From the NCBI GenBank assembly GCA_031761405.1, contig JASEVX010000013.1, positions 41,101,653 through 41,165,652 of the forward strand: a DNA stretch of 64,000 nucleotides. Direction: 5' to 3'. The DNA is from Serripes groenlandicus (taxonomy: Eukaryota; Mollusca; Bivalvia; Cardiida; Cardiidae). Below, piece by piece: positions 1 through 10,175 of this stretch. Below the pieces are notes generated by a model. The model was not told the origin of the DNA. It searched no databases and saw only the letters and a program-made list of their open reading frames with translations. Made by a program: the position numbers and the translations under genes. How positions within the stretch are numbered: position 1 is the stretch's first letter; each line of letters opens with the position of its first letter.

Positions 1-433
1 AACATATACACAGCTTGTTGCTGTACCAAACATACATATACACAGTGTGTTGCTATATCACAAAACAGGTTCCAAAGACAAAAGATACCCTTATCTAAAA
101 ACTCGCCAGAATTAAGGCCATCTTTAAATTCCCTCCAACATTCTATTTACGCGCAATGCAAATTTATTATCAGAACAAGCACATGTACTCGTACATGTAT
201 ACATAGCTTATACACTAAAGGTTTACATATATATATAATGCAAACAAATAGAGACACACAATGTTTTCAAGAGAAAGGCATGTTTTTTACTGTCATTTCG
301 CATGTGAATTTAGTGTTATCCTGACCTAGAAATATGCGGAAGTAGAAGATATATAGCAAGGAGTACGGAATGCTCATCTTCAACATTTGCTGAGGTATTG
401 TGATTGATTATTTAAATGGAATAATTGTTTAAC
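1..433. repeat. Block gamma, right part
   Basis: The stretch from about 305 (AGTGTTATCCTGACCTAG) to 433 is a diverged relative of 4,900-5,010 in block alpha. Both run through a shared GTTATC-TGACCTA motif, a TTGAGGCATTGTGACTGATT-like motif and GGAATAATTGTTT. The left part of this block lies at the end of each unit (18,431 onward). No gene is seen. Confidence 0.6.
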
Positions 434-1272
434 AGGTATGGTTGAACGTTTATTTATCGCATTATTTTATAATTAATGAAAGATAATGTTTAATATTGAG
501 GTCATGACCACATTAATCGGATACACCACACACATATTACATCCCCATTTAACCAAGGAAGATTGGTTCATGTCGATACATGGAATACACGTATTCTTCG
601 TAATGTATATATATACGACTGACCGAGTCTTGATTACAAATATATTACGTACACATATATGTACACGTAGAACCGACCGGAGAGCGCTCGGTTGAGTCGT
701 ATTACCAATGTTAGGGCTTTCTTTATAAATGTGTATCAGTTAATACACATTGATGAACTTCATCTTAGTGTTATCCTTCGTTTTCTTGTGACTTAATATG
801 TTCATATTACTTCATTACATTAAAGTACATTGGACACTTTTCTTGACGAAATCATTAAATAAGGCGGGTATTTTTGTGTGTAAACAAAAGTTAGAACATA
901 TGTATCAAGAGCTGTAGATAGTTGACGTAATTTCATATACATATACTATATTCCTTATTCAACCTCTTAGCCACTTTGAGTACTCTAACGCATCATCTCA
1001 CAGTGACGACTTCTGGGAGGACCTACATTATTGGACGTAACACTCATTTTGTTTGACTTTAAACAACATTTGTTTATCACGAAATAATATGGAAAAGGCA
1101 CAGCCTCAAAACGAGTATAGAACACGACAATATATTACAACTATTCATCTATGTCATCAGCTGTATTTAATAGCAGCTTTAAACTATATGACAATGACTT
1201 TTGTTAATATATTCTTGATCCTACAGAATACATGTCCGTAGAAAGTGTATATATATCAATATATCAGTTTTA

Positions 1273-1500
1273 CCCTTTTCCACATACATCCAATCTGTAG
1301 CAGACGACTTTGAAACATAAGCTAGATCTTGGATAATCTCCATAGATAAAAGTGTATTTACTGAAAAATGTTGAAAACATTGTGGCAAAATGAGAACTTG
1401 CTCATTTTGAGCAATTTCTCATTTTGTCACATTGTTTTCAAAAGTAATATGCTGCAGAGGCGTCAAAAAATGTATGAAGAGTGAAATGGAGTGTTATTAA
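1273..1500. mobile_element. TTAA-type MITE, degenerate copy
   Basis: It begins ACCCTTTTCCACATAC, has the GCAGACGACTTTGAAA subterminal box, then a palindromic core in which TGAGAACTTGCTC pairs with GAGCAATTTCTCA. It ends with the CTGCAGAGGCGTC box and a decayed terminus. Better copies of the family lie at 61,351-61,573 and 15,715-15,937. Orthologous copies are in units 2 and 3. Confidence 0.75.
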
Positions 1501-1843
1501 GAATTTTGCTGAGATTGTAAGCAATCAAGATCAAAATAGAGTAATTATGCTCAGCAATATGTTAACTGAAACATAGTGTTATTTGAAAATAAGTTTAAAT
1601 TGCAAAATACCCAAATTTGAAAGTTGACATAAATAATATGGAAAAAAAGGTTATAATGAAAATGAAAGAAATGGATAACATGTACCCTTGCAGTATGTAT
1701 TTATAGCTTCAAATACAATTTTGTTTAAAAACATAATTATAAACTTGCTTATATAGCATATAGAATAAATGTTTACATGATGTGATGATTAGCCTCAGCT
1801 ACTTTGAAGTTAGATATATGGAAAAGATGAAGTTTAACCTTAA

Positions 1844-1892
1844 CCCTTTCCCTCATATAGACGCTTGCTGACGCCTCTGCAGCAGTATATGA
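1844..1892. mobile_element. TTAA-type MITE, terminal fragment
   Basis: A TTAA at 1,840-1,843 is followed by CCCTTTCCCTCATATAG, the GACGCCTCTGCAGCAG box and then unrelated sequence. It is one terminus of the same MITE family. The equivalents start at 21,195 and 45,867. Confidence 0.75.
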
Positions 1893-2924
1893 GCTACCTT
1901 AACTCATTAATAATACCGCATACACGCATTCTCTACACAAGGAGTCTTCTTTCTTGGTACTGTTCTTTGTATTGTTAGGATGCATTTTGCCAAGTGTGAA
2001 TGAATCAAGTTCAAATTGTATATACATCAACTTGTGACATAGCTAATACTTCTCTTTGTTTGGAGAAAATTAATTTGGAATAATGATTATTGGGTTCAGT
2101 GAAGAAAAAAAAGAATTTATAACTAGAAGTAATAAACTGTTAAAATAACTTAAAAATCGAAAATGTGTCCTTACGAGCAATTTCTTTGAAGGGTCACAAT
2201 TCTAACAATAATGTGTGTACACCTAAATCTAAGTACCTTACGTGTACAATTGTACATTGCAAGGAATATTCGTAGACATACATGTATGTGTCGATTTCGT
2301 TATATATTACTAAAATATTTATGAAGCTTAAAAAGAAAAAAAATCCCCAAAACAACCCTGTCCCACATACACGAAATCTGCGGACGACTGAAACTATGAA
2401 GGAATAAATATAAAAATCAAAGCGGCGAAGGTACTGTAGTGGCGAATGTGAAGGGAAATCTTGCTATTTGTCAGGCAGTATCTCGGTGTAGGTAGGCCTT
2501 GCGATTTTAATAGTATTACTCTCCGGTTAGCGTTAGTTTGAGAAGAATCAAATGTCAACACTCTAGAAGCTGCATGTTTTACTGTAGAAAGTTGAAAATT
2601 TGCCAGAATGATTGTCTTTGTAATAGTTATTAAAAGTTAAGCTCAGTTCTAATATGGGTCATCATGTGTTAAACACTAGGTCATACGAAATTTAAGAAAA
2701 AATATTTTGCCACTCAAGTGACCACAGTTTTAGCTCAAGAATGATGAATTTGTCTTGGTGATATTTCAGCAAAATGTATTGTGTCATAGTGTGTCCGTCA
2801 CAAGGTCGCTCGGTGATATTTAAGAAAAAATATTGTGTACACTTAAGAAACTGCATTTTCGAATTAAACTTGTTGACATTTTGTCAGATTATTTGTATTG
2901 ATGATATCTGGGCTAATTGTAAAA

Positions 2925-3128
2925 CAGGCCGAGTGGTTAGCGTAGGGGATTTGGAACGGAGCGTCAAGGGTTTGATCATCAGTCACATGTAGCGATCATG
3001 GTTTAGTGCCCATGGGCAAGACACATTTCCAAACATAGTGTCTTAACCCAGGGAACTTGACTAAGAGAAATGTCGCCGTAATATAACTAAAATAATATTG
3101 AAGATGGTGTTAAACCACAAAACAAAAC
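2925..3128 (+). mobile_element. tRNA-derived SINE (family A)
   Basis: The head reads GGCCGAGTGGTTAGCG, which matches a pol III A box of the tRNA-Ser/Leu kind. A weak B box (AGGGTTTGATCATC) follows about 35 bases later. The 3' part has the mollusc SINE tail: CGCCGTAATATAACTAAAAT, then GGTGTTAAACCACAAAAC. The reverse complement of this tail is in the SINEs at 42,830, 60,617 and 63,875. Confidence 0.75.
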
Positions 3129-3187
3129 CTATCAAAAACGAAGTCACTTTACAAAATTGAAGACAATTCTTGTTTACTCTGAAGAAA

Positions 3188-3392
3188 CTGCACGGAGAAG
3201 ATATTGATGCAGTTGTAGATCGTTAGCTGCTTATACCAAAGGCTTCCGGGTTCGAAAATCACATGATGCGCGGGTTCTGTCAATGGGATTTTCTTTAAAC
3301 TCAAACGGTTAAGTCTCCACGACGCAAACATCGACAATTATTAATATAAGCTACAAACTTGTCTTACAATCGTTGTTAAATACATAAGTTTA
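3188..3392 (+). mobile_element. tRNA-derived SINE (family B), old copy
   Basis: A tRNA-like head contains a B box (GGGTTCGAA; in copies 2 and 3 it is GGGTTCGAATC). It is followed by CGCGGGTTCTGTC, GGTTAAGTCTCCACGA, and an AAACATCGA...TTAATATAAGCTACAA tail. The same body and tail occur in the younger SINE at 31,034-31,230. Confidence 0.65.
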
Positions 3393-3925
3393 AAAAAACT
3401 AAGCCTCACGTTTGACTTTTTTATCACATTATGTCACAATGTTTTTAACTCAATTATCATACTTTCCTTTACAGAGATTTCCCATATGAATGCCAAGATG
3501 TTTTAACAATCTTACTCTTTCGGAAGATTTCCATTTAACATTACAGATGTCCGTGTTACACGGGCCGTCAAATAATTTTGCAGATACACCTTAAATGAGT
3601 AAAGCATAAACTCGTCGATTACTCGAAGTAATTTATGGATTCCTTGCGAAGTCGAGTTATCGAGGGTCTACTGTAATACGGTTACGGTGAAAACGTTTTT
3701 GACCGCCAAGTAAACAAAGATACCGAATTACGCGTAGTAGAAAAATAACCCAACAGATGACTTCCACGTAAACGTAAAGAACACATCTTAAATGAAAGTA
3801 TAATTCTTCAAATCTGACAATTTGTTTAAAAAAGAGATGAGAACAAGCATGTAGTTGCAATAGGGGAAATTCTTCAATATAAGGGCTTTCTCCTTTTGTA
3901 ACAATGTTCCCAAAATTATCTACTG
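3393..3925. other. Intergenic, no gene recognised
   Basis: This is AT-rich sequence. Its right end (from about 3,880) carries half of a TTAA-type MITE, with CTCCTTTTGTAACAATGTT, then CTGCAGATGCG and ATGAGGGAAAGGGTTAA at 3,939-3,955. A minus-strand open frame here is rejected as coding. Confidence 0.6.
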
Positions 3926-5269
3926 CAGATGCGTGTACATGAGGGAAAGGGTTAAAGCCCATTTTATGTTCGACCTGAGCTAACATGTTTCACACCATTT
4001 CCTTGATACAACGAAACAAATGTTCAAAACGAACGATTTTTTTTCATTCTCACACGAAGTGTTCAATGCTATACCTGCAGTCTTTGGGTTAAGCCACCAA
4101 ATCATTGAATCAATGTATTTCCTTAATATGTCGGTGCAGTTTTATTTTCATATTCATGTATCAGATGTCAATTGATGTTCATAAAATAACATATAGCACA
4201 TATGAGAGCTGGATATGTCATGAACGTCATGTTAGATAATATGGTAAAGATTAAAATATAAGATAACTGCCTTTTATCCAATACAAGTATTGATTTCTTT
4301 ACGCATTAGATACATGTATACGGGAATAAACTACTTAATACTACTTAATGTATTCCTTCTTTATTTCGTCGTTATGAACATTATATTTTAAACTACTCAT
4401 ACATTCATCATCACGAATATTATAATATTCAAAAATGATTGATAACAGCTGTCGAAGCTTCTTAAAATCATTAGTAATGCATTAACTGATACATCCATTG
4501 GATCGTTCAATCATTCGTTCGCCCGTTCATTTGTCCGTCCATTAATCTGAAATAAATGACAAATTGGTACACAAATACATTGTATATACATCAAAATATT
4601 TATCAATCAGATTTTAGACTTGTGATAATCAAATAAATCCCATGAGATGCGTGTCTTCTCTCGAAATTCGTACCCTTTTCTAGGCTCTCGTCAAAGCTTG
4701 GCCCTATCCCTACCTTCCATGTACGCTGAAGTCAATAGTCTTACGAAATAGCTTATTCAAACACATTCCCTGCATAATACATATATAGCTTATAAACTCA
4801 CGTTTACACATTTAATGCAACAAGCTATTATATCGCAGTTGTATATAGTGTTCACACGTTTACACATTTAATGCAACAAGCTATTATATCGCAGTTGTAT
4901 ATAGTGTTATCTGACCTATTAAAATGCGGACCTAAACCATTATCAAGGATACGAAATGCTTTACTTAAACTTTTGTTGAGGCATTGTGACTGATTATATG
5001 GACGGAATAATTGTTTTTGTTTTACATTTTGTGATAATGTTTATTATGATGTCAGGCTCGTATTTAATGTATACAGCACATACATATTTACATGCATACT
5101 TTTACGCATATAAACCGGTAGATCGCGTTATGTTGAAACATGAATACATAAATGATAATGTTTATTATAACATATGATGTCAGGCTCGTATTAAATGGAT
5201 ACAGCCCGTACATATTTACATACATATAAACCGCAGGTAGATCGCGTCATGTTGAAACATGAATACATC
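3926..5269. repeat. Block alpha (one of three diverged copies per unit)
   Basis: From GCAGATGCGTGTACATGAGG onward this is homologous to block beta (12,978-14,226) and, more distantly, to block gamma (18,431 into the next unit). Shared landmarks are TTCCTTGATACAACGAAACA, GAATCAATGTATTT, CATATTCATGTATCAGATGT, the CGTTCAATCATTCGTTCG run and the TTGAGGCATTGTGACTGATT run. It holds a short internal duplication: CACGTTTACACATTTAATGC occurs at 4,800 and 4,856, and a ~75-bp piece recurs at 5,175-5,260. Confidence 0.8.
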
Positions 5270-6056
5270 CATTCTTTTTGTCTCGCCCACGATAGTGGAG
5301 TGAGACATAGCAGTCACTTTTCCGGCGACGTCCTCAAAACTTAACCTCAAAACTTAACCTTGGTTATATCTCAGCAACCCCAGATGGAATTTTTTTGAAA
5401 CTTTGTCAGATGTATTGTATGGTCATGGGACATCATTCGACGTCAACATTGTCAAGGTCAAGGTCATATTTTAGCAGAATTTGAACTTGGTTAGGTAACT
5501 TAACCTCAAAACTTAACCTTGGTTATATCTCAGCAACCCCTGATGGAAATTTTCTGAAACTATGTCAGATGTACTGTATGGTCATGGGACATCATGCAAC
5601 GTCAATATTTTCAAGGTCAAGGTCATATTTTTGCAGAACTTAATATTGGTTGGGTAACTTAACCTCAAAACCTAACTTTGGTTATATCTCAGCATCCCCT
5701 GCTGGAATTTTCTATGTCAGATGTATTGTTTGGTCATGGGACAGCATTCTACGTCAAAATGTTCAAGGTCAATGTCATAATTTGGAAAAACTTGATCGTT
5801 GTTAGGTAACTTAACCTTGTTTATATCTCAGCACCCCCTGCTGGAATTGTTCTGAAACTATGTCAGATGTATTGTTGGGTCATGGAACATCATTCAAGGT
5901 CAAAATTATTATGGTCAAGGTCATATTTTGGTCATAATTTGGCTTAATTTGGAATGATCTTCTGAACACTTTAGAAGTATCTTTCTTCATTAAATCTTCA
6001 CGAAATGTAACCACTAGATTTGTTTTCATCAAATCTAGGTCAAGTTCACAAATAGG
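5270..6056. repeat. ~165-bp tandem repeat block (TCTCGCCCACG element)
   Basis: The block starts TCTTTTTGTCTCGCCCACGA and holds about four to five diverged units of ~165 bp. Each unit has ACTTAACCTTGGTTATATCT, TCAGATGTATTGTATGGTCA and TCAAGGTCAAGGTCATA. It ends at the 5'-truncated TRIM fragment. The same element heads blocks at 14,227, 16,024, 24,587, 33,769, 34,315, 37,860 and 55,859. Confidence 0.85.
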
Positions 6057-6058
6057 TC

Positions 6059-6322
6059 ATGATGGGTGTTTACACTGTATATAATGACAGTCAGATTAGT
6101 AATAGTTTTGGTTTGTTGTTTCACTCATATGATAACTTCATAGTGGGTGGACTAGGGTCTCACAATATACACGCGGTGAATAGTGACGGTACCAGGCAGA
6201 AGGTTATCTTAACATCTACGGATGGAATTAACCAGCCGAATTGTCTGGCGTACAGACCCAGTGATAAGACTCTTATTATTGGAAAGTTATCGACATCACT
6301 ATTGGTGTTTAAAATCAATTAA
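6059..6322 (+). pseudogene. 5'-truncated TRIM-like pseudogene (last propeller blade)
   Basis: The 87-codon open frame matches the last ~80 residues of the intact TRIM-like protein: SYDNFIV, NSDGTRQKVILTS, LAYRPSDKTL and STSLLVFKIN all align. Homology starts at ACACTGTATA (about 6,070) and continues ~700 bases past the stop into the gene's 3' flank. It is therefore a gene duplicate cut at its 5' side by the ~165-bp repeat block, not a small gene. There is no B-box, coiled coil or promoter context. The initial ATG lies in repeat sequence. Confidence 0.8.
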
Positions 6323-7599
6323 AACGTAACATCTGGTAAGACTTCTTAAACTATAGAAGTACAATACCCGATGATAAGCTTCACTGTTGCAGAGTCAAAC
6401 AAGAAATCCGCTTTAGTTATTTAAACAAAATCATATATTATATTGTGTTTATATACCACTACATGTATATGTAATTAATATAACATTGTAATAACAATTA
6501 GAAATGCAGTGTCATAATTGTTTATGTTTGTTCTTAAAATATGATTGTGTTTCTGTAAAACACAATCGTAAGGCATTTGCGAGCAGTGTAGTTTCAGATC
6601 AGCCAGCGCCAGACAAGTCTTTCTCCTCACCTTTAATACTTACGTTTATATTTGTTTTTGAATGGTGTAAAGACAATTGCAATTGCATACATATGATTAT
6701 TCTATATATGTCTAGCATGCGTGTAATTATAAAGAGCTTTGATGTTAATGAAACAGTAACGTATTATTATCCAACTTAAACACATGAACTGTGTATATTT
6801 AACAATAAATGCAGCTCCATCATTATAGGTGATACGGTTCTATTATATTATGCTTCATATATGTTTACATGCAGTATGTTTGTTTATGCTTATTGAGTCA
6901 TTTGCGGGAAGGAGACGGGTATGTGATGCCCCCATGTATAACTATGCACATGTATGGAACGCATTTACTGTCTTAGTATGTTGTATTGTATTATACGCAG
7001 TACATTTTCATGTATACGAAGTGAATTGACGTGGTACATGTTGCACGATATGCGGTGCATTTTCTGTTATATATGGTGGTTATTTAATAATATCCAGTGT
7101 TAAAGTGTGTAGATACAGTAGAATAACCATCATATGGTATGCAAAAAGAGTCATATGCAATACAAACAACATTATATGCAGTTCAAATGACATTTTATTC
7201 AGTCAGTCTTACGAACCATGCGGTGGTATTTTGATTATACGCAGTAGTTTTACCATTATATGCGGTGCAATTCCATTACGATGATCATACTTTCCGGCAT
7301 ATAAGCGAGTATGACAGTCGATTCAATATATATATATATATATAAATAGAACGGTGACTTAGAACGGTGACTTAGAATTGTACTGGTGGCAAATGCTGAA
7401 AGGTTGTTTTTCACAGAGCACCGTTCATTTAGTCTTCTTTTCTCCATGTGTGAAATATACATGAAGAAATAATGTGTATTTATGTAAATGTAAATATATT
7501 TATAAGCAATATAATTTTTATGCTTGAATTATTTATTTTATACTTATAAGTAATATTTCCTCGCCGAAATCTTAACATAAATATTTAATTATATTACAG
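6323..7599 (+). other. Flank of pseudogene and 5' region of the TRIM-like gene
   Basis: Bases 6,323-7,000 mirror the 3' flank of the intact gene (9,322-10,000), including the TTTCTGNAAAACA...GGCATTTG motif and GCGGGAAGGAGACG. Bases 6,985-7,275 hold degenerate short repeats around ATATGCGGTGCA and ATATGCAGT. A (TA) run lies at 7,326-7,345, followed by a 14-base direct repeat AGAACGGTGACTTA. No upstream exon can be placed with confidence. Confidence 0.55.
7590..7599 (+). promoter_or_regulatory. 3' splice site of a 5' UTR intron
   Basis: A pyrimidine/T-rich run ending TATATTACAG stands 12 bases before the ATG and is preserved in all three copies (26,907-26,916; 49,350-49,359). The upstream exon is not identified. 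Confidence 0.6.
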
Positions 7600-7611
7600 A
7601 CTAAGGACACA

Positions 7612-9321
7612 ATGGCTGAAGCCAATACTGCTGGACACAGTAACATGTCAGACGAAGACCCAACAAGGATGTGTGATCCTTGTCAGTTCCGAGGGGTTAA
7701 CACACAAGCAGGGATATTCTGTCAGGTCTGTTCAGAATATTTATGCGACACTTGTGAAGAATTCCATCGAAGTTTGAGAGCGACACGGGATCACGAGCTT
7801 AAACCCTTCGACATGTCGAAAAGAAGGTCTATAAAACTGAAGTCACTGATTTCTTCCATAATGACATGCACAGTCCATGATTCAGAAGCGCTTACACTGT
7901 TCTGTTTCAAACATGACGTAGCCATATGCGACCGGTGCAGTACAATTAAACACAGACGATGTGAAATAAAGATGTTGAAAGAAGTTGTACGTGAAACAAA
8001 GACCAAAACTGAGGTTGGATTATTTTTAGAGAATATCAGGTCCTTAAGTACAGAGATCACAGAACTTAAAGATTTAAGAGAAAGGGATAAGCGGCAGATA
8101 AGGAAGTGCTGCGGGGAATCTAAACAGGACGTTATTGAATTGAAAAGAAAAGTCATTGAATGGATTGAGAAATTGGCGAAAGATATGGAGGACAATATTT
8201 GTGACATAGAAGAGAAGCTAAAGACTAAAACTGAAAACGATATTAAAGCAACAAACGAGATGAGCGACCAACTAAAAGAAACTATTGATTATTTTGAATG
8301 TCTTGGCAATGCAGATCAAGACGCAGCGTTTGTCCTGACGAAGAAAGAGAAATACAAACTCGACGAAGGAAAAGAAGCGAAAGACGATATACTGAAGGAG
8401 ATAAAACCAGTCAAGCTAGATTTTCACAGGTCCGACAAACTCGTCACCCTAATGTCCGAAGTAACCTCAATGGGTACATTCAAAACAGATGATCCAAGTA
8501 TCTGTGTCCAACAAATTTCATCGGACGATTCTCGAATCTGTTTTCCGCAAATATCGTTGTTGACAAGAAGTGACATTAATATTGGGTCAACTAGAGGTGT
8601 TACGGGATGCGTGTTTATGCCAGACGGGCGGTTAGTCGTTTGTGAAGGTAATGGCACTTATTTGGTCAAGGTCTTTTCAGAAGACTTCAAAATACAAAAC
8701 AAGATGAAAATTGCCTCTGTATGGGATGTGGCTGTTGTGTCCGAGAACCAGGTCATCGCAATTCAAAGAGAAGAAAAATGTCTTATATTCTTGAATATTT
8801 CCGGTGCCATTGCGAAGGGAAAAACAATTCAAGTCGGAATGCAGTGTTGGGGTGTTGACTATAAAAATGATAGAATATACGTCACGTGCCATGATAATAC
8901 AGGATACGGGGGAACGGTTAAGGTACTGACAATGACTGGTGACACGGTGAACACGTTTAACGTTAGTCAGGGTCGTCCTTATTACCTAGCTGTCAACAGT
9001 GCGGGGGACAGAATCGTTGTTAGTACGTGTACAACTGACGTGCAGTGTATTGCTAGCACTGGAACTACACTGTATACATATTCTGACAGTCAGCTTAGTG
9101 GTAGTCTTGGTGTGTTGTTTGACTCGTACGACAACTTCATCGTGTGTGGACGAGAACCTAACAATCTACACGTGGTGAAGAGTGACGGTACCAAGCAGAA
9201 GATTATCTTAACATCTAAGGATGGAATTAACAGGCCTTATTGTCTGGCCTACAGACCCAGTGATAAGACACTCGTTTTAGGACACTATGGGACATCACTC
9301 TTGGTGTTTAAACTCAATTAA
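7612..9321 (+). CDS. RING-less TRIM-like protein: two B-boxes, coiled coil, NHL-like propeller (copy 1)
   Basis: The 569-residue product has no RING domain. A first B-box-type zinc site uses C21, C24, C37, C40, C45, C48, H52 and H61. A second B-box uses C86, H89, C98, H101, C106, C109, H114 and C117. Charged coiled coil follows (about 118-235), then a linker, then a propeller-like C-terminus (about 325-569) with repeated blades such as GCVFMPDGRLVV and VLFDSYDNFIV. The whole reading frame is in one exon. A splice acceptor (TATATTACAG, ending 7,599) lies 12 bases before the ATG, so the 5' UTR is split. The family is the large bivalve B-box/propeller group related to TRIM2/3/71. Without RING it is unlikely to be an E3 ligase alone; a sensor or scaffold role is inferred. 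Compared with copy 2, residues 1-327 are identical and about 33 residues differ afterwards. Confidence 0.92.
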   Translation: MAEANTAGHSNMSDEDPTRMCDPCQFRGVNTQAGIFCQVCSEYLCDTCEEFHRSLRATRDHELKPFDMSKRRSIKLKSLISSIMTCTVHDSEALTLFCFKHDVAICDRCSTIKHRRCEIKMLKEVVRETKTKTEVGLFLENIRSLSTEITELKDLRERDKRQIRKCCGESKQDVIELKRKVIEWIEKLAKDMEDNICDIEEKLKTKTENDIKATNEMSDQLKETIDYFECLGNADQDAAFVLTKKEKYKLDEGKEAKDDILKEIKPVKLDFHRSDKLVTLMSEVTSMGTFKTDDPSICVQQISSDDSRICFPQISLLTRSDINIGSTRGVTGCVFMPDGRLVVCEGNGTYLVKVFSEDFKIQNKMKIASVWDVAVVSENQVIAIQREEKCLIFLNISGAIAKGKTIQVGMQCWGVDYKNDRIYVTCHDNTGYGGTVKVLTMTGDTVNTFNVSQGRPYYLAVNSAGDRIVVSTCTTDVQCIASTGTTLYTYSDSQLSGSLGVLFDSYDNFIVCGREPNNLHVVKSDGTKQKIILTSKDGINRPYCLAYRPSDKTLVLGHYGTSLLVFKLN

Positions 9322-9462
9322 AACTAGATATCTGGTACAATGTCTAAACATGTAGTCACTCAGACCCGATGATACGTCTTAATGTTGCTGCGTGTATCGA
9401 GATATCCGATTAAGAAATGAAAGTAGTTGTTAACCACTAACTTTAATTAAAATAACATTGAA

Positions 9463-9468
9463 AATAAA
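9463..9468 (+). terminator. Polyadenylation signal AATAAA
   Basis: AATAAA lies about 140 bases past the stop codon of the copy 1 gene. A second AATAAA is at 9,685-9,690. Equivalents of the first are at 28,771-28,776 and 51,223-51,228. Confidence 0.5.
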
Positions 9469-9524
9469 ATTAATAATGCAGTTTCATCATAACCTATGTT
9501 TGTTTATAAAGTGTAATTGATCGG

Positions 9525-9600
9525 GTTTCTGCGAAAACAAACCGTTAGGCATTTGCTACCAGTGAAGATATAGATAAGCCAGCCTCAGACAAGCCGTTTA
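9525..9600. repeat. Single minisatellite-like unit in the gene's 3' flank
   Basis: TTTCTGCGAAAACAAACC, TTAGGCATTTGCTACCAGTG and GATAAGCCAGC match, in order, the unit of the minisatellite at 10,676-12,244. It looks like the ancestral or source unit. A further related unit lies at 6,548-6,625 beside the pseudogene. Confidence 0.65.
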
Positions 9601-9884
9601 CCACATCTGTAATACTAACGTTAAGGTTGGTTTTCGGAAGGCACAGTTCAATAAGTGATTTTATAGCAGTACAGTGTAAATACAAATAAAATGCAAATCC
9701 TTCATTATGAATTTATATATATAACTGGCATGCTTGTAATGACTGAGTCAATATATTACCTTTGTATAGAAGCACAATTTTAAGACTATCAAACTAAACG
9801 TTTTATATTTAGAAAGAAATACACATTATTCTTTATATAAGTTTATGTCAGTGTAATTATTAAATTATATGACGAAAAAACCAG

Positions 9885-10175
9885 TTCTGTCATATCCCCT
9901 GTCTTAACTTTATACATGCTTTGTGTGTGTTTATGACTGTGATGATATATATATATTGCGGGAAGGAAACGTGTATGTGATATCCCCTTACTTAACTGTG
10001 TACATGCACTAATTTCATATTTTGTCCGTGATACTTGAGTTATGTGCAGGATGAAAACTGTTCTAAGATATCCCCATACTTAACTATGTAAATGCATTAT
10101 TGTTTGGGTTTTTGGCTGTGATAATTCAGTTATGTGCACGATTAAACGGCTCTGTGATATCCCCTTCTCGTCTGT
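9885..10175. repeat. ~88-bp tandem repeat, about four units
   Basis: The motif ATATCCCCTTACTTAACTGT and variants begin at about 9,893, 9,979, 10,068 and 10,157, each followed by GTGTACATGC-like sequence and, about 45 bases later, TGATAATTCAGTTATGTGCA-like sequence. It is conserved in copy 2 (about 29,193-29,483) and copy 3 (about 51,645-51,935). Confidence 0.75.

Larger units (their letters stand above)
434..2924. other. AT-rich intergenic sequence with MITE remnants
   Basis: No gene can be supported here. Short open frames are weak, have no recognisable domain, and are conserved only because the whole unit is duplicated. The stretch contains the two MITE remnants listed separately. The same sequence is found at 19,803-22,271 and 44,465-46,935. 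Confidence 0.7.

Noticed and set aside
486..695. 69-codon frame at the left end
   Set aside because: It is not kept open in copies 2 and 3 because of small indels, and no domain is recognisable.
3657..3986. 109-codon hydrophobic minus-strand frame, also in copies 2 and 3, with a weak relative at 18,217-18,447
   Set aside because: It runs through a MITE terminus and block alpha/gamma DNA. The similarity is explained by DNA duplication, the C-terminus differs between copies, and no start context or splice structure is convincing.
6059..6322. 87-codon frame as an independent small gene
   Set aside because: It is the 3' end of the TRIM-like gene cut by a repeat block, its ATG lies in repeat sequence, and the copy 3 beta relative is frameshifted.
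7791..8207. 138-codon minus-strand open frame opposite the TRIM-like gene (also 27,108-27,524 and 49,551-49,967)
   Set aside because: It is the antisense of the B-box/coiled-coil coding region, with no domain or context of its own; its conservation follows from the sense gene.
8298..8492. 64-codon plus-strand frame inside the TRIM-like gene, also in the other copies
   Set aside because: Out-of-frame shadow of the coiled-coil/linker region.
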